Assembly: GCF_017810075.1 (NCBI RefSeq) | Contig: NZ_JADNYK010000003.1 | Location: forward strand, 372,001-436,000 | Length of the DNA: 64,000 nt | Origin: Pseudozobellia sp. WGM2 | GTDB taxonomy: Bacteria; Bacteroidota; Bacteroidia; Flavobacteriales; Flavobacteriaceae | Reading direction: 5' to 3' | Shown: piece by piece, positions 54,987 through 64,000 of the stretch | Position numbering within the stretch: the stretch's first letter is position 1 | Layout: every line of letters starts with the position of its first letter | Notes under the pieces: model-generated | Database searches by the model: none | The model's input: the letters and a program-made list of their open reading frames with translations, nothing else | What the model was told of the DNA's origin: nothing | Position numbers and translations under genes: made by a program

Positions 54987-56318
54987 TCAACCTCTAAGGA
55001 GCAAACCGTTCTGTTTGATTTCTGTTTTTGATCTTCTAAGAGTTGAGTTTGTTAAGGTATTATCGTTAAGTCTATAGAAAAAGTTGGAAAACAAAATTGC
55101 CAACAACAAACCATAGTGAAACAAATCGAACTTAACCAATGTAAGATTAGCAATTGCAAAAGCCAAAAAAGCGAAAAAACCGCCCCAGTAGTTCGATGAC
55201 GTTCCAATTTTCCACATACGTTTGAACAAGAGAGCTAAAAATGACAAATAAATTATTCCACCTATAAGTCCGTAATAATAGAAAAGTTTCAGGTAACCTA
55301 CATGAATTTGCGAGCTTCTACCATTTAGCAACCTGATCATTTTCTCGGTATCAACACCCAACGTGCCGTAAATAGGATTATCAGGAAAAACCTTAAAAAA
55401 AACTTCAAAGGCCAACAATCTTGTACCTGCACTATCAGCTAAAAGTCGTTCTTGAACGAAGGTATTCAAATTTATACCTGCAAAATTTATACCTGCTATT
55501 AAAACCGCAAATAGTATAATTCCAAATAAAGTAAATTTAAGAATAGCTAGAACGACATTATTTTTAAGAAAAAACTTTTGGCTTGCAACCACAAAAAAAT
55601 TCAACATAATCCATCTTGCACTTGATAAAAAACCCACGGCGGCCGAAGAAAGAATCAGAACTAAAGAATAAAACCTGTTTCGCAATCTTATTGCCAAGAG
55701 AATACTGAAAATGGCAATCAAATCGAATCCGACAGAAACTTCATTGATATAGGAAAAAATAGATAAGCGGTAACCGTCGAAAAAACGATCAACGTCACCG
55801 GTTTTTTCTGTTGGGTTACTTGAATAATATTCTGTTAATCTATCATAGGATAGACCTTGCACAAAATCGGTTTCCTTTGTAAGAAACAATGGGTCTACAA
55901 TTTGCTTTATAGACACAACGGAAGCGATTATCAAGGTTAAGCCCAAAGCTATTTGAGCAAACTTGATCCATTTTTTATCTACCTGAATATTTTCGATAAC
56001 TAAGAGTCCGAAAAAGGTTTGAAGAAACGGGTTTGAATATAAATATTTAACAATACCTTCTTCTCTCAAATCATCTGAGACAAACATATTACCGAAAATG
56101 GCGTATAGTGTAAAGAGACCAAAAACAATTAAGTAATTGGGAATAATTAATTTACGATTAAATGCAAACGCAAGAAACAGGATATATACCAAATAAATTA
56201 CAAATAGAAACCCTAAAACATAATTGGGTTCCATTGAAGTTAATTCAAAAATTAAATAACTTACAATGGGGTAAATAAGCAAAACAAACAATAATATATG
56301 CTTAGGAATATCTTTCAT
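54987..56318 (-). CDS. O-antigen/EPS polymerase-like membrane protein (Wzy, locus B)
   Basis: 443 residues from the ATG at 56318 (a GTG five codons upstream is the only alternative). About eleven hydrophobic segments with a large loop after about residue 295 containing AGTRLLAFEVFFKVFPDNPIYG, typical of O-antigen ligase/polymerase proteins. Context between Wzc and Wzx supports Wzy. Confidence 0.8.
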   Translation of the reverse strand: MKDIPKHILLFVLLIYPIVSYLIFELTSMEPNYVLGFLFVIYLVYILFLAFAFNRKLIIPNYLIVFGLFTLYAIFGNMFVSDDLREEGIVKYLYSNPFLQTFFGLLVIENIQVDKKWIKFAQIALGLTLIIASVVSIKQIVDPLFLTKETDFVQGLSYDRLTEYYSSNPTEKTGDVDRFFDGYRLSIFSYINEVSVGFDLIAIFSILLAIRLRNRFYSLVLILSSAAVGFLSSARWIMLNFFVVASQKFFLKNNVVLAILKFTLFGIILFAVLIAGINFAGINLNTFVQERLLADSAGTRLLAFEVFFKVFPDNPIYGTLGVDTEKMIRLLNGRSSQIHVGYLKLFYYYGLIGGIIYLSFLALLFKRMWKIGTSSNYWGGFFAFLAFAIANLTLVKFDLFHYGLLLAILFSNFFYRLNDNTLTNSTLRRSKTEIKQNGLLLRG

Positions 56319-56358
56319 GGTATATAAATGCACTTAGTCGTTCCGACTCTCCGTCTTC

Positions 56359-58833
56359 CTAGATAGACAATTTTTCATCTACCAACTGCTCTTCTTGATT
56401 TACGCCATACTTTGACCTATAGCCATACCTATTTCCTTTTTTGAGGGCGCCATTAAAAATAATATAACTCTTTTTCTTTTTTTCGCTTGGAATTAATTGA
56501 TCCAAATCTTCTAAAAAGTTAACTTTTGAGATATTTCTTCGTACAACGAATAAATTAATATCCATAGAGTCAAGCAACAACAGAAAGTCAGAAACTAACC
56601 CCACCGCCGGAGTGTCGAGTATGACGTAGTCATATTCATGTTTCAAACTATCTAACAAACCAGTCATCTTATCACTGGAAAGAAGTTCATGAACGTTCCC
56701 CTGCAGCACTGATGTAGGTATGAACTTTAAATTCGATACTTTTTTATGTGAATAAACAATGTTCTTATAATTATCTATCTCACCTGTTAGATAATTAGAA
56801 AGACCTTTCGTCTCTGCCTCATTTAAACGTTCTACCAAACTTGGATTTCTTAAGTCTGTATCAACAATAATCGTCTTTTTGCCAGCTTCCGCGAGTGTAA
56901 TACCTAAATTGATAGCATTGTAGGTTTTACCTTCCTCCGGTAATATTGATGTAATTCCAATAACACCCTTACCTGAAGAATTAATCAATTTAAGATTGGC
57001 TCCCAACTCTCTAAAAGATTCTTTTTGCTTCCATAATGCAATCTCAGAATATGTACCAAACACTTTATCGGCATTCCCGTTTGAAATACTCTTTGCTAGT
57101 TTAGAGCCTTTGGACTTTGAATCGTAATGTACAATGTTCGCAATTACGGGCATCTCACTATTTGCCAAAATTTGATTAATATTTTCAATTACGGCTTCAG
57201 ATGGCCACAATATAATTTTTACCAAGGGCAGCAGTAACCCTAGTATAATTGCTAAGGCGAACAACAATGTTTTTTGAGGTTTGATAGGTTCAGTGCCTTC
57301 CATTCGTGCCTCATCAAGCACACGAGTATCAGAGGTGTTTTCAGCTCTTGCAATACCTGTTTTAGCCAACTCTTGGCTTAGATAATTAAACAAGTTCTCA
57401 TAAAGCGTTCTCTGTCTTTGGATATTGAGCAACTCAAATTCTGTAGTTGGCAAAGTACTTATTTGGCTATCGATGCTTGACATACGAGAATTCAAACCGC
57501 CCAAAGCAATTCTAGACGATTGAACAGCACTGCGAAGATTATTAAGTAAAACCTCAGTGGCACCCTGAACTTGCTTATTCAAAATCGTCATCTCTTGATT
57601 GTTACTCGTAACAAAAAATTTCTTTTTTGAACGTTCATCATACAATTGCTTTAACGCAAGAATGTTTTGATTTATTAATGGATCTTCTATACCTATACCC
57701 GAAGGCATTATAAATTCATCACTATTTCTGTTATTTTCAACACTGTTAATGACCGCATTGTAATAACCAATATCCATTTTTAACTTTGCCGACTGCATCT
57801 GCAAATCATTGGTTTGACCTAAAGCGTTAGTAGCCGTAGCACTCAGATTTACTGCCTTTTTATCCTTTTTGAACTCTTCAAGTCGTACTTCAAATTTTGA
57901 AAGTGAATCTGAAATACCATGAAGTTGATTTCTAATAAACTCTTCTTTACCTGAAGCTATTTTATTTCTTGAACCCAATTCATTATGAATATAATTTTCA
58001 GTCAATTTTTCTAAAAATGCCTTTTCTTTAGCAACATTGGCTCCTTCAGAAACTATTTTAAAAATACTGGCCTGTACATCTATATTATTAACGTCAACTT
58101 TACCCAGGTATTCATTAGCCACATCGTCAATATACCTTATCGTAAAGCTTAGTTCGCTGTCGGAATATGAGTTAACTGGCACCTCGTAAGAAGACCTTTT
58201 AATTATGAAAGAGAAAAAATTGTTTTTTACGGAATCTCCAAAAGAATATTCTTTACTAAAGTTCAATTCTTGTTCAATTTGGCGGGTGGTACCATTTACC
58301 GGGTTCGCAACTACGAAATCATCAGCATCAATAAAGAGTTTATATTTATTCTCTGAAATGACTTTCACCTCAAAAGGTACTCCGTAAATCTGTGCCGAAC
58401 TATCGTTCAAGACCACTTCAAAAGGAAAGTAGCCATACTGTTCTTGATTTTTAAAACCACTTTTGGCAAAATAGGATATACGGAAATCTAAATCTTCTAC
58501 CGTTTGCTTTATCAAACTATATGACTTGATGATACCTATTTCATTATAAAGATTTTTCTCTATTTCTATTAAACCCACACCCCCTTCTACGTATTCGCTT
58601 TCTCCCAGCACTCTATTTCGACCCTTCGAATCAATCAACAATGATGTGGATACCTCATAAACTGGCGTGGCTAACTTGATATAAATTATTGCAAGTACTA
58701 CACAACCTATGACACTTATCAGAAAAAGATATTTATTTTTGTAAATTCTTCTAAAGAAAGATTTTAAATCCACTTCATTTTGGCCATCTAAAATTTTACC
58801 TGAATTATCTTTCATATCTATATTAAAATTCAA
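56359..58833 (-). CDS. wzc: Wzc-type polysaccharide copolymerase / BY-kinase, locus B
   Basis: 824 residues. Wzz-type domain with membrane segments near 37-53 and 525-543, a coiled coil around 280-500, and a kinase domain: Walker A ILPEEGKT (about 627-634), a normal Walker A' IIVDTDLR, and Walker B VILDTPAV. The C-terminal tail has only three spaced Tyr (RYGYRSKYG). Role: control of chain length and export with the Wza-type protein encoded 47 bases upstream. Unlike the locus A kinase, all nucleotide motifs are intact. Confidence 0.92.
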   Translation of the reverse strand: MNFNIDMKDNSGKILDGQNEVDLKSFFRRIYKNKYLFLISVIGCVVLAIIYIKLATPVYEVSTSLLIDSKGRNRVLGESEYVEGGVGLIEIEKNLYNEIGIIKSYSLIKQTVEDLDFRISYFAKSGFKNQEQYGYFPFEVVLNDSSAQIYGVPFEVKVISENKYKLFIDADDFVVANPVNGTTRQIEQELNFSKEYSFGDSVKNNFFSFIIKRSSYEVPVNSYSDSELSFTIRYIDDVANEYLGKVDVNNIDVQASIFKIVSEGANVAKEKAFLEKLTENYIHNELGSRNKIASGKEEFIRNQLHGISDSLSKFEVRLEEFKKDKKAVNLSATATNALGQTNDLQMQSAKLKMDIGYYNAVINSVENNRNSDEFIMPSGIGIEDPLINQNILALKQLYDERSKKKFFVTSNNQEMTILNKQVQGATEVLLNNLRSAVQSSRIALGGLNSRMSSIDSQISTLPTTEFELLNIQRQRTLYENLFNYLSQELAKTGIARAENTSDTRVLDEARMEGTEPIKPQKTLLFALAIILGLLLPLVKIILWPSEAVIENINQILANSEMPVIANIVHYDSKSKGSKLAKSISNGNADKVFGTYSEIALWKQKESFRELGANLKLINSSGKGVIGITSILPEEGKTYNAINLGITLAEAGKKTIIVDTDLRNPSLVERLNEAETKGLSNYLTGEIDNYKNIVYSHKKVSNLKFIPTSVLQGNVHELLSSDKMTGLLDSLKHEYDYVILDTPAVGLVSDFLLLLDSMDINLFVVRRNISKVNFLEDLDQLIPSEKKKKSYIIFNGALKKGNRYGYRSKYGVNQEEQLVDEKLSI

Positions 58834-58880
58834 AAAGTTTATTCGTTCGATCTACCTATCTTGATGACTACTTTTTATAT

Positions 58881-59642
58881 TTAGTTAGTTGTAAAACTTA
58901 AAACCAATATCGTTGTGGTGATTGCCGATAAAATAAGACTGAATACACCAAGGTTTCGTTGAAATATATTGGCCTTCGACGTCTCGACATATAAGACATC
59001 GTTTGGATGTAAAAAATAATATGGTGAATTGATTAGGGTTGGGCTAGTCAAATCCAAGTCAACAACAATTGATTTTTCACCTAATTGGCGAATTAATTTG
59101 ACATTTTTCCTTTTTGCGGAAATGTTCAAGTCACCTGCCGCACTTAGCGCCTCGAAAATAGTTGCCTGAGTATTGTATATGTAGTTCGTACCAGGGTTCT
59201 TAACATCTCCCAAAACTGAAACTTTAAAACTTGTTAGTTTCACCGAAACCAAAGCGTTCAAAAGATATTTATCGATTTCGGACTGAACCAAATCCCTGAT
59301 TTGTTCGACCGATTTATCGGCAACATTTAATTCTCCAATAATTGCCAAATTTATCTCACCTTGCTTATCAACCGTGTAACCGTTCAAGAAAAGTGAGGCC
59401 GTATTTGCTTGTAAATTGTTATTTTGAACGGTAGTAATATTAAAAAAAGCCGCCTGATCCGGATCTCTACTTTGAACATTGATACTAAGCACATCGTTAG
59501 GTTGAACCAAATATTCTGATTTACTCAGACTCATGAGCATTTCTTGGTTTTCACTTTGTAAATAATCGATATTTTTCGAAGAGTAACAAGATGACAACAA
59601 CAATATAGAAGCAAGCGACAAACTATAAAGAAATAGTTTCAT
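58881..59642 (-). CDS. wza: Wza-type polysaccharide export outer-membrane lipoprotein
   Basis: 253 residues from the ATG at 59642, which gives a short signal with lipobox LSSC (Cys19); upstream in-frame ATGs at 59666 and 59735 are possible. A poly-export domain (start SEYLVQPNDVLSINVQ) is followed by an SLBB-like part (SVLGDVKNPGTNYIYNTQ) and a C-terminal membrane segment. Role: outer-membrane channel for the polymer. It is the only Wza-type gene in this window, although there are two Wzx/Wzy loci. Confidence 0.9.
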   Translation of the reverse strand: MKLFLYSLSLASILLLSSCYSSKNIDYLQSENQEMLMSLSKSEYLVQPNDVLSINVQSRDPDQAAFFNITTVQNNNLQANTASLFLNGYTVDKQGEINLAIIGELNVADKSVEQIRDLVQSEIDKYLLNALVSVKLTSFKVSVLGDVKNPGTNYIYNTQATIFEALSAAGDLNISAKRKNVKLIRQLGEKSIVVDLDLTSPTLINSPYYFLHPNDVLYVETSKANIFQRNLGVFSLILSAITTTILVLSFTTN

Positions 59643-59762
59643 ATCTAAAATAGCTTTCAATTTCATATTATAAATTTTATTCAGAGTATTGTTTATTTTA
59701 AAAAGGGAAAAATTTTGCATAATGGACTTCTTCATTCACATATTCTGGAAATGACACGATAG

Positions 59763-61154
59763 TTAGAAAGCCTTTTTGTGATGATTGCCAAATACGGTTA
59801 GAAACACAATCTTCACATCTAGCCAGAAACTCCAGTTTTCGATATACCAAAGGTCATGCTTAATACGCTCAGTCTTCTGTTCTTCAGTTTGAGTGGGACC
59901 TCTCCAGCCATTGACCTGAGCCCAACCCGATATTCCTGGTTTAACATAACTTCTCACCATATAATCATTAACGCTCTTTCTTAAATCGTCTTGAAGAGTT
60001 ATACGATGTGGTCTTGGTCCTATCACACTCATTTCTCCCTTCAAAACATTAAAAAACTGAGGTAGTTCATCCAAGTCAGCCTTTCTAAGAATTTTACCAA
60101 TACGTGTAATTCTAGGGTCGTTAACAATTGTTGATTTGGTTCCGTTCATAGGATCTTCACAAACAGACATCGTTCTAAACTTATAACACTTAAATGTCTT
60201 ACCGGCTTCACCTTTTCTAAAAGGAGTATAAAAAACCGGGCCTCTAGTATCGATTACAATCAATAAAGCTAGTATAAGAAAAACCGGAAGTAGTAATAAT
60301 AGGACCAGTAGAGCAAAACAGAAATCAAACATCCGTTTTAGTATGGTCTTGCTAAAATTATCCAATGGTGACTGTCTTAATTTAAATACAGCTAATTCAC
60401 CTATCGTCTGCGCCTTGTAATTTTTAGCCAATAAATAAGGGTTCTCCGGAATTAGCTTTACCCTAGTCCCGAAACTATCTGCAACATTGATGGTATCGAT
60501 GACAACGTCTCTTTTGAAATCACAGGTGTCGATAAAAATTTCGTCTATTGAATGTGAAGACAAGATATCTCGTAATTCATCGATACCTCCTGTAATTGTC
60601 AAGTCCATCGGGTTCTTAGGGTTGGACTCCCCCTCTTCCAAATATCCAATAATATTATACCCATACTGGGTCATAGCATTAACGAAACCTTTTATATCGG
60701 TACGTTCATGACCCGATCCAATTAATAACGTATTCGAGAAAAGATGGGAAGCTTTTTTTCGTAAATACCTTAAAAGGTATTTATGACTTACCAAATTGAG
60801 GTAAGAAAAAATAATGATAGGGACTATAAAAGTTGAGGGTCTAAAAAAATCGATTTTTAACAGAACAATTAAAACAGTAACGAAACCTACAAAGAAGAAC
60901 GTAGAAATTACTAGACTTTTAAAATATTTACCATTAAAACTAAAATAAAAATCCTCGCCTCGAACATATAAAATAATAAATAACCAACTTAAATTATATA
61001 TAACGCAAAGAGCCGCAATCTTATTAAGAAGAAAGGTATCTAATATATGAAACTCCGTATGTGTGAAGTAAAGATATAATAGTAATACCAAATTTAATAG
61101 AATAAACTCAAAGGCTAGTAAATTGATGAGTATGTATCTACTCTTGGAATTCAT
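59763..61154 (-). CDS. Polyprenyl-phosphate sugar phosphotransferase (WcaJ-like), first gene of locus B
   Basis: 463 residues. Five membrane segments, a nucleotide-fold domain (LLIGSGHERTDIKG), then KFRTM (325-329), DELPQ (362-366), GPRPH (379-383) and KPGISGWAQVNGWRG. It primes locus B synthesis by loading a sugar phosphate onto undecaprenyl phosphate. More distant from the two locus A-type copies than those are from each other, which suggests an independent origin for locus B. Confidence 0.92.
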   Translation of the reverse strand: MNSKSRYILINLLAFEFILLNLVLLLYLYFTHTEFHILDTFLLNKIAALCVIYNLSWLFIILYVRGEDFYFSFNGKYFKSLVISTFFFVGFVTVLIVLLKIDFFRPSTFIVPIIIFSYLNLVSHKYLLRYLRKKASHLFSNTLLIGSGHERTDIKGFVNAMTQYGYNIIGYLEEGESNPKNPMDLTITGGIDELRDILSSHSIDEIFIDTCDFKRDVVIDTINVADSFGTRVKLIPENPYLLAKNYKAQTIGELAVFKLRQSPLDNFSKTILKRMFDFCFALLVLLLLLPVFLILALLIVIDTRGPVFYTPFRKGEAGKTFKCYKFRTMSVCEDPMNGTKSTIVNDPRITRIGKILRKADLDELPQFFNVLKGEMSVIGPRPHRITLQDDLRKSVNDYMVRSYVKPGISGWAQVNGWRGPTQTEEQKTERIKHDLWYIENWSFWLDVKIVFLTVFGNHHKKAF

Positions 61155-61738
61155 TGATCACTGGATTCAAATGGTTCAGTTGGTCTAAAAACAACAAACT
61201 ATAATCTGATTATCTCGAGAATAATTTAAGCGCAAAACCATAGTTTTAAGCTCGCAAGATAGTCATGAAATGAAAAATATCTTACGCTAATTCTATAAAA
61301 AATCATTTATAATTTTACCCATATGTTACTTATTTCAACAATTATTTGACATTTTCTTTATGCCAAAATACATTTATGTAAATACAGTATTTTTCGCTTC
61401 GAAACAATGCAATAGAAAATTACTTTTCGTACCTGAATTTAAAATTTAAAATTCGAGAAACTACTGCGAAAACCATCTAGCGACTTTATGTAGTTTTTTT
61501 CTTTCAAGACAACATAAAATTCTGATTTACAATTAATTAATTAATAAAGCTATAATCTACTATTTAACGAATCAAATATATACCATTAGAATGCTATCAG
61601 TAAATAAGGTTAAACAAATTAGACCAAACCTGTTAATTGTTCGATGGAAAGCACTTTTTGCAAAAGAAACAAGTTTCAGCAAAACATTCATCTCTTCGTT
61701 TCACCACATTAATCATACCTTTATTTAAAATTCGAGAA
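61155..61738. other. 584-base divergent region between locus B and the mutase genes
   Basis: AT-rich, no coding frame with character. Contains one copy, and the start of the second copy, of a 17-bp direct repeat (61444-61460 and 61723-61739). No full flavobacterial promoter was found on either strand, so the start sites of both operons remain open. Confidence 0.55.
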
Positions 61739-61739
61739 A
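61444..61739. repeat. 17-bp direct repeat upstream of mutA
   Basis: ATTTAAAATTCGAGAAA occurs at 61444-61460 and again at 61723-61739, ending on the first base of the mutA start codon. The copies are 279 bases apart. An exact 17-base repeat ending at a start codon suggests an operator, an RNA-binding site or a small duplication. Confidence 0.65.
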
Positions 61740-63124
61740 TGCAGAAAGAGCTTTTTAATGACTTTCCAGAAGTTTCCTCAAAAGAATGGAAGCAAAAAAT
61801 TCAGTATGATCTAAAAGGTGAAGATTACAACGAAAAAATGGTGTGGGAATCACCTGAAGGCATAAAAGTAAAACCATTTTATCATTCCGATGACCTAGAC
61901 CATGTGTCTTTGGAAAATTACCAACCCAGAAATTGGAAAATTTCCGAAAGTATTCGTGTCGAGGATGAGCAACTATCAAATGCAACAATAAAAAAAGCTT
62001 TAAAGTCGGGAGCCGACAGCTTACTTATCACTATTACCAAAGAAAGCATCAACTTCGAGATACTACTTGATGATATCAATTTAGTATCAACTGAACTCCA
62101 TTTCAATTTTGACTTCCTATCCAAATCATATATTGAAAAACTGTCCAATTTTTTAATCAAAAACAAAATCTCCTTTCACCTGCACATAGACCCCATTACC
62201 AAATTGGCAAAAACAGGTAATTGGTTTGACAATCAAAAGGAAGACTTTCATAATTATAATTCCATATTACCTTCTACCAACTTACTAAGTATCGACGCAA
62301 GTACCTATCAAAATGCGGGTGCCAACATGATTCAGCAATTGGCCTACGCACTGGCCCAGGCTAATGAATATTTGAACATAACCAATCCCAAAATCATAAA
62401 AACGACAACATTCAAAATAGCGGTCGGTGGCAACTACTTTTTTGAAATCGCCAAGATTAAAGCTTTGAGAAAATTGTATGCAATACTTGCCCATGAATAC
62501 GGTTTGAACATTGATTGCCAAATTATAGCGACTCCTTCCCTCAGAAACAAAACCATATATGCTTACAATACCAACATATCGAGAAACACTACCGAATATA
62601 TGTCAGCTATAATAGGAGGTTCCGATATTATTTGCACCACCCCACATGACAAGATTTTTCGTAAAGATGACGATTTCGCTAAACGGATTGCACTAAATCA
62701 ACTGTTGCTGTTGAAAAACGAAAGCCATTTCAATTTTATCGAAGACCCAACTTCTGGAGCTTTCTACATTGAAAATCTTACTCGACAATTATGTCAAAAA
62801 GCATTAGACCTTTTTAAACAAGTTGAAGCTTCTGGTGGCTTTTTAAAACAACTCAAAACAGGCATTATCCAAAAGAAAATAAAGGAAAGTGCAGATAAAG
62901 AACAAGCAAAGTTTGAGAACGGGGAAAATATTTTAGTAGGAACGAACCGTTTTATAAATTCAGAGGACAAAATGAAAAACCAACTGGAAGTTTTTCCATT
63001 TGTTAAAAAGAATAGACAAAAAACTCTGATAGAACCCATTATTGAAAAACGGTTATCAGAGAAAGTAGAGTCTGAAAGGTTACTTAAAGAAGGTTGGAAG
63101 CTTACAAATAAGATTTCTCATTGA
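61739..63124 (+). CDS. mutA: Methylmalonyl-CoA mutase, small (beta) subunit
   Basis: 461 residues from the ATG at 61739. The frame is open back to 61637, but the conserved subunit start [19 protein letters not shown] begins here. TIM-barrel segments such as [18 protein letters not shown] and [15 protein letters not shown] match the non-catalytic subunit of the adenosylcobalamin-dependent mutase that interconverts methylmalonyl-CoA and succinyl-CoA. Its stop TGA overlaps the TTG start of the large subunit. Unrelated to the EPS loci in function. Confidence 0.92.
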   Translation: MQKELFNDFPEVSSKEWKQKIQYDLKGEDYNEKMVWESPEGIKVKPFYHSDDLDHVSLENYQPRNWKISESIRVEDEQLSNATIKKALKSGADSLLITITKESINFEILLDDINLVSTELHFNFDFLSKSYIEKLSNFLIKNKISFHLHIDPITKLAKTGNWFDNQKEDFHNYNSILPSTNLLSIDASTYQNAGANMIQQLAYALAQANEYLNITNPKIIKTTTFKIAVGGNYFFEIAKIKALRKLYAILAHEYGLNIDCQIIATPSLRNKTIYAYNTNISRNTTEYMSAIIGGSDIICTTPHDKIFRKDDDFAKRIALNQLLLLKNESHFNFIEDPTSGAFYIENLTRQLCQKALDLFKQVEASGGFLKQLKTGIIQKKIKESADKEQAKFENGENILVGTNRFINSEDKMKNQLEVFPFVKKNRQKTLIEPIIEKRLSEKVESERLLKEGWKLTNKISH

Positions 63125-64000
63125 AAAAGCGCAAAAACATACAACATCTCACCATATCCTCAATAAATGAAGAGAATGAAAGAAGACAGTCTCAGTTCGA
63201 GATAGACGACCTGGAACACTTTAACTCCGCGGCGGGGTTTCCGCCATATCTTCGTGGCCCCTACGCTACCATGTATGTTAAACAACCATGGACCATCAGA
63301 CAGTACGCTGGCTTTTCAACGGCTGAAGAAAGTAATGCATTTTATAGACGTAACTTAGAGGCTGGTCAAAAAGGCCTATCAGTTGCATTTGATCTCGCCA
63401 CCCATCGCGGTTACGATAGTGACCATGAGCGCGTAACTGGCGATGTGGGCAAAGCTGGGGTGGCTATTGATACCGTCGAAGACATGAAAATTCTTTTTGA
63501 TGGAATTCCGTTGGACCGAATGTCGGTATCAATGACCATGAACGGTGCTGTGCTACCCATCATGGCCTTTTTTATAGTTGCTGCAGAAGAACAAGGCGTA
63601 TCGTTAGAAAAGTTGACCGGAACAATTCAAAATGATATTCTAAAGGAGTTTATGGTGCGAAATACCTATATCTACCCCCCTGAACCTTCAATGGAAATTG
63701 TTTCCGATATTTTTCGATTCAGTAGCAAGCATATGCCAAAATTCAACAGTATCAGTATTTCTGGTTATCATATGCACGAAGCCGGAGCGACCGCTGAATT
63801 GGAACTGGCCTATACTTTGGCCGATGGATTGGAATATATAAGAACAGGTTTAAAGGCAGGTTTAAATATAGATGTTTTTGCTCCAAGATTATCTTTTTTC
63901 TGGGGTATAGGTATGGACCATTTTACCGAAATCGCCAAGTTGCGTGCAGGTCGTTTACTTTGGGCCAAATTGGTGAAACAATTTAAACCGAAAAATTCAA
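63121..64000 (+). CDS. mutB: Methylmalonyl-CoA mutase, large (alpha) subunit, 3' end outside window
   Basis: The first 293 codons are present. The frame begins with TTG at 63121, overlapping the small-subunit stop (TTGA), and reads [12 protein letters not shown]. It contains the catalytic-domain hallmarks [57 protein letters not shown] and [10 protein letters not shown]. No ATG lies before the conserved region, so TTG initiation is likely. The C-terminal cobalamin-binding domain is beyond the edge. Confidence 0.93.
   Translation, partial: MKKRKNIQHLTISSINEENERRQSQFEIDDLEHFNSAAGFPPYLRGPYATMYVKQPWTIRQYAGFSTAEESNAFYRRNLEAGQKGLSVAFDLATHRGYDSDHERVTGDVGKAGVAIDTVEDMKILFDGIPLDRMSVSMTMNGAVLPIMAFFIVAAEEQGVSLEKLTGTIQNDILKEFMVRNTYIYPPEPSMEIVSDIFRFSSKHMPKFNSISISGYHMHEAGATAELELAYTLADGLEYIRTGLKAGLNIDVFAPRLSFFWGIGMDHFTEIAKLRAGRLLWAKLVKQFKPKNS

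Noticed and set aside
1-64000. tRNA, rRNA, insertion sequences, prophage or restriction genes
   Set aside because: All gaps over about 200 bases were read and none shows cloverleaf, transposase or phage features; the apparent mosaic nature rests only on gene content and short duplications.

Overview
The window comes from a member of the Bacteroidetes, most likely a marine Flavobacteriaceae (Zobellia/Maribacter-type). The evidence is AT-rich DNA, a SusC/SusD pair, a UpxY-type NusG paralogue, promoter candidates of the TTG-N16-22-TAnnTTTG type, and sulfation and polysaccharide-lyase genes next to exopolysaccharide (EPS) genes. No transposase, integrase, CRISPR array, tRNA or rRNA was seen.

Layout. 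1-6673 (+): the end of a SusC receptor, SusD, and a large VCBS/ASPIC-UnbV lipoprotein. 6873-9369 (-): a KefC-like antiporter with its flavodoxin-fold partner. 9600-10955 (+): an orphan priming glycosyltransferase flanked by a 45-bp direct repeat that copies the start of the kef flavoprotein gene. 27951 down to 11032 (-): EPS locus A (priming transferase, UpxY antiterminator, GT26, Wzx, pyruvyl transferase, several GTs, two acyltransferases, Wzy, a GT4, then a Wzc-type kinase). 28754-38385 (+): a modification cassette with SDR, FAD oxidoreductase, polysaccharide deacetylase, sulfotransferase, GT-C, GtrA, GtrB-like GT2 and a second GT-C; an APS kinase gene lies inside it in the opposite direction. 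61154 down to 38476 (-): EPS locus B (priming transferase, Wza, Wzc, Wzy, Wzx, five GT4, three related polysaccharide lyases, MBOAT plus SGNH acylation pair, serine-acetyltransferase-like protein). 61739-64000 (+): methylmalonyl-CoA mutase small subunit and the start of the large subunit.

How the genes fit together. The window holds two separate Wzx/Wzy-type EPS systems around a shared set of decoration genes. APS kinase makes the PAPS used by the sulfotransferase. The GtrB-like, GtrA-like and two GT-C proteins look like a system that adds sugars from a polyprenyl-phosphate donor. Locus B looks like a system for an acylated, probably uronic-acid-containing polymer that carries its own secreted jelly-roll lyases.

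Most interesting signals: (1) locus A has two intrinsic terminators on its own strand, one in the leader just before the first gene and one about 60 nt after upxY. The second is followed by mutually exclusive hairpins and direct repeats, which suggests processive antitermination by UpxY with positive feedback. (2) Locus B has three lyase paralogues plus the relic of a further lyase 3' end. (3) The locus A kinase has lost the first Asp of its Walker A' motif. (4) Two single genes (the orphan priming transferase and the SAT-like gene) each sit between a neighbouring gene end and a degenerate copy of it, which looks like an insertion or duplication scar.
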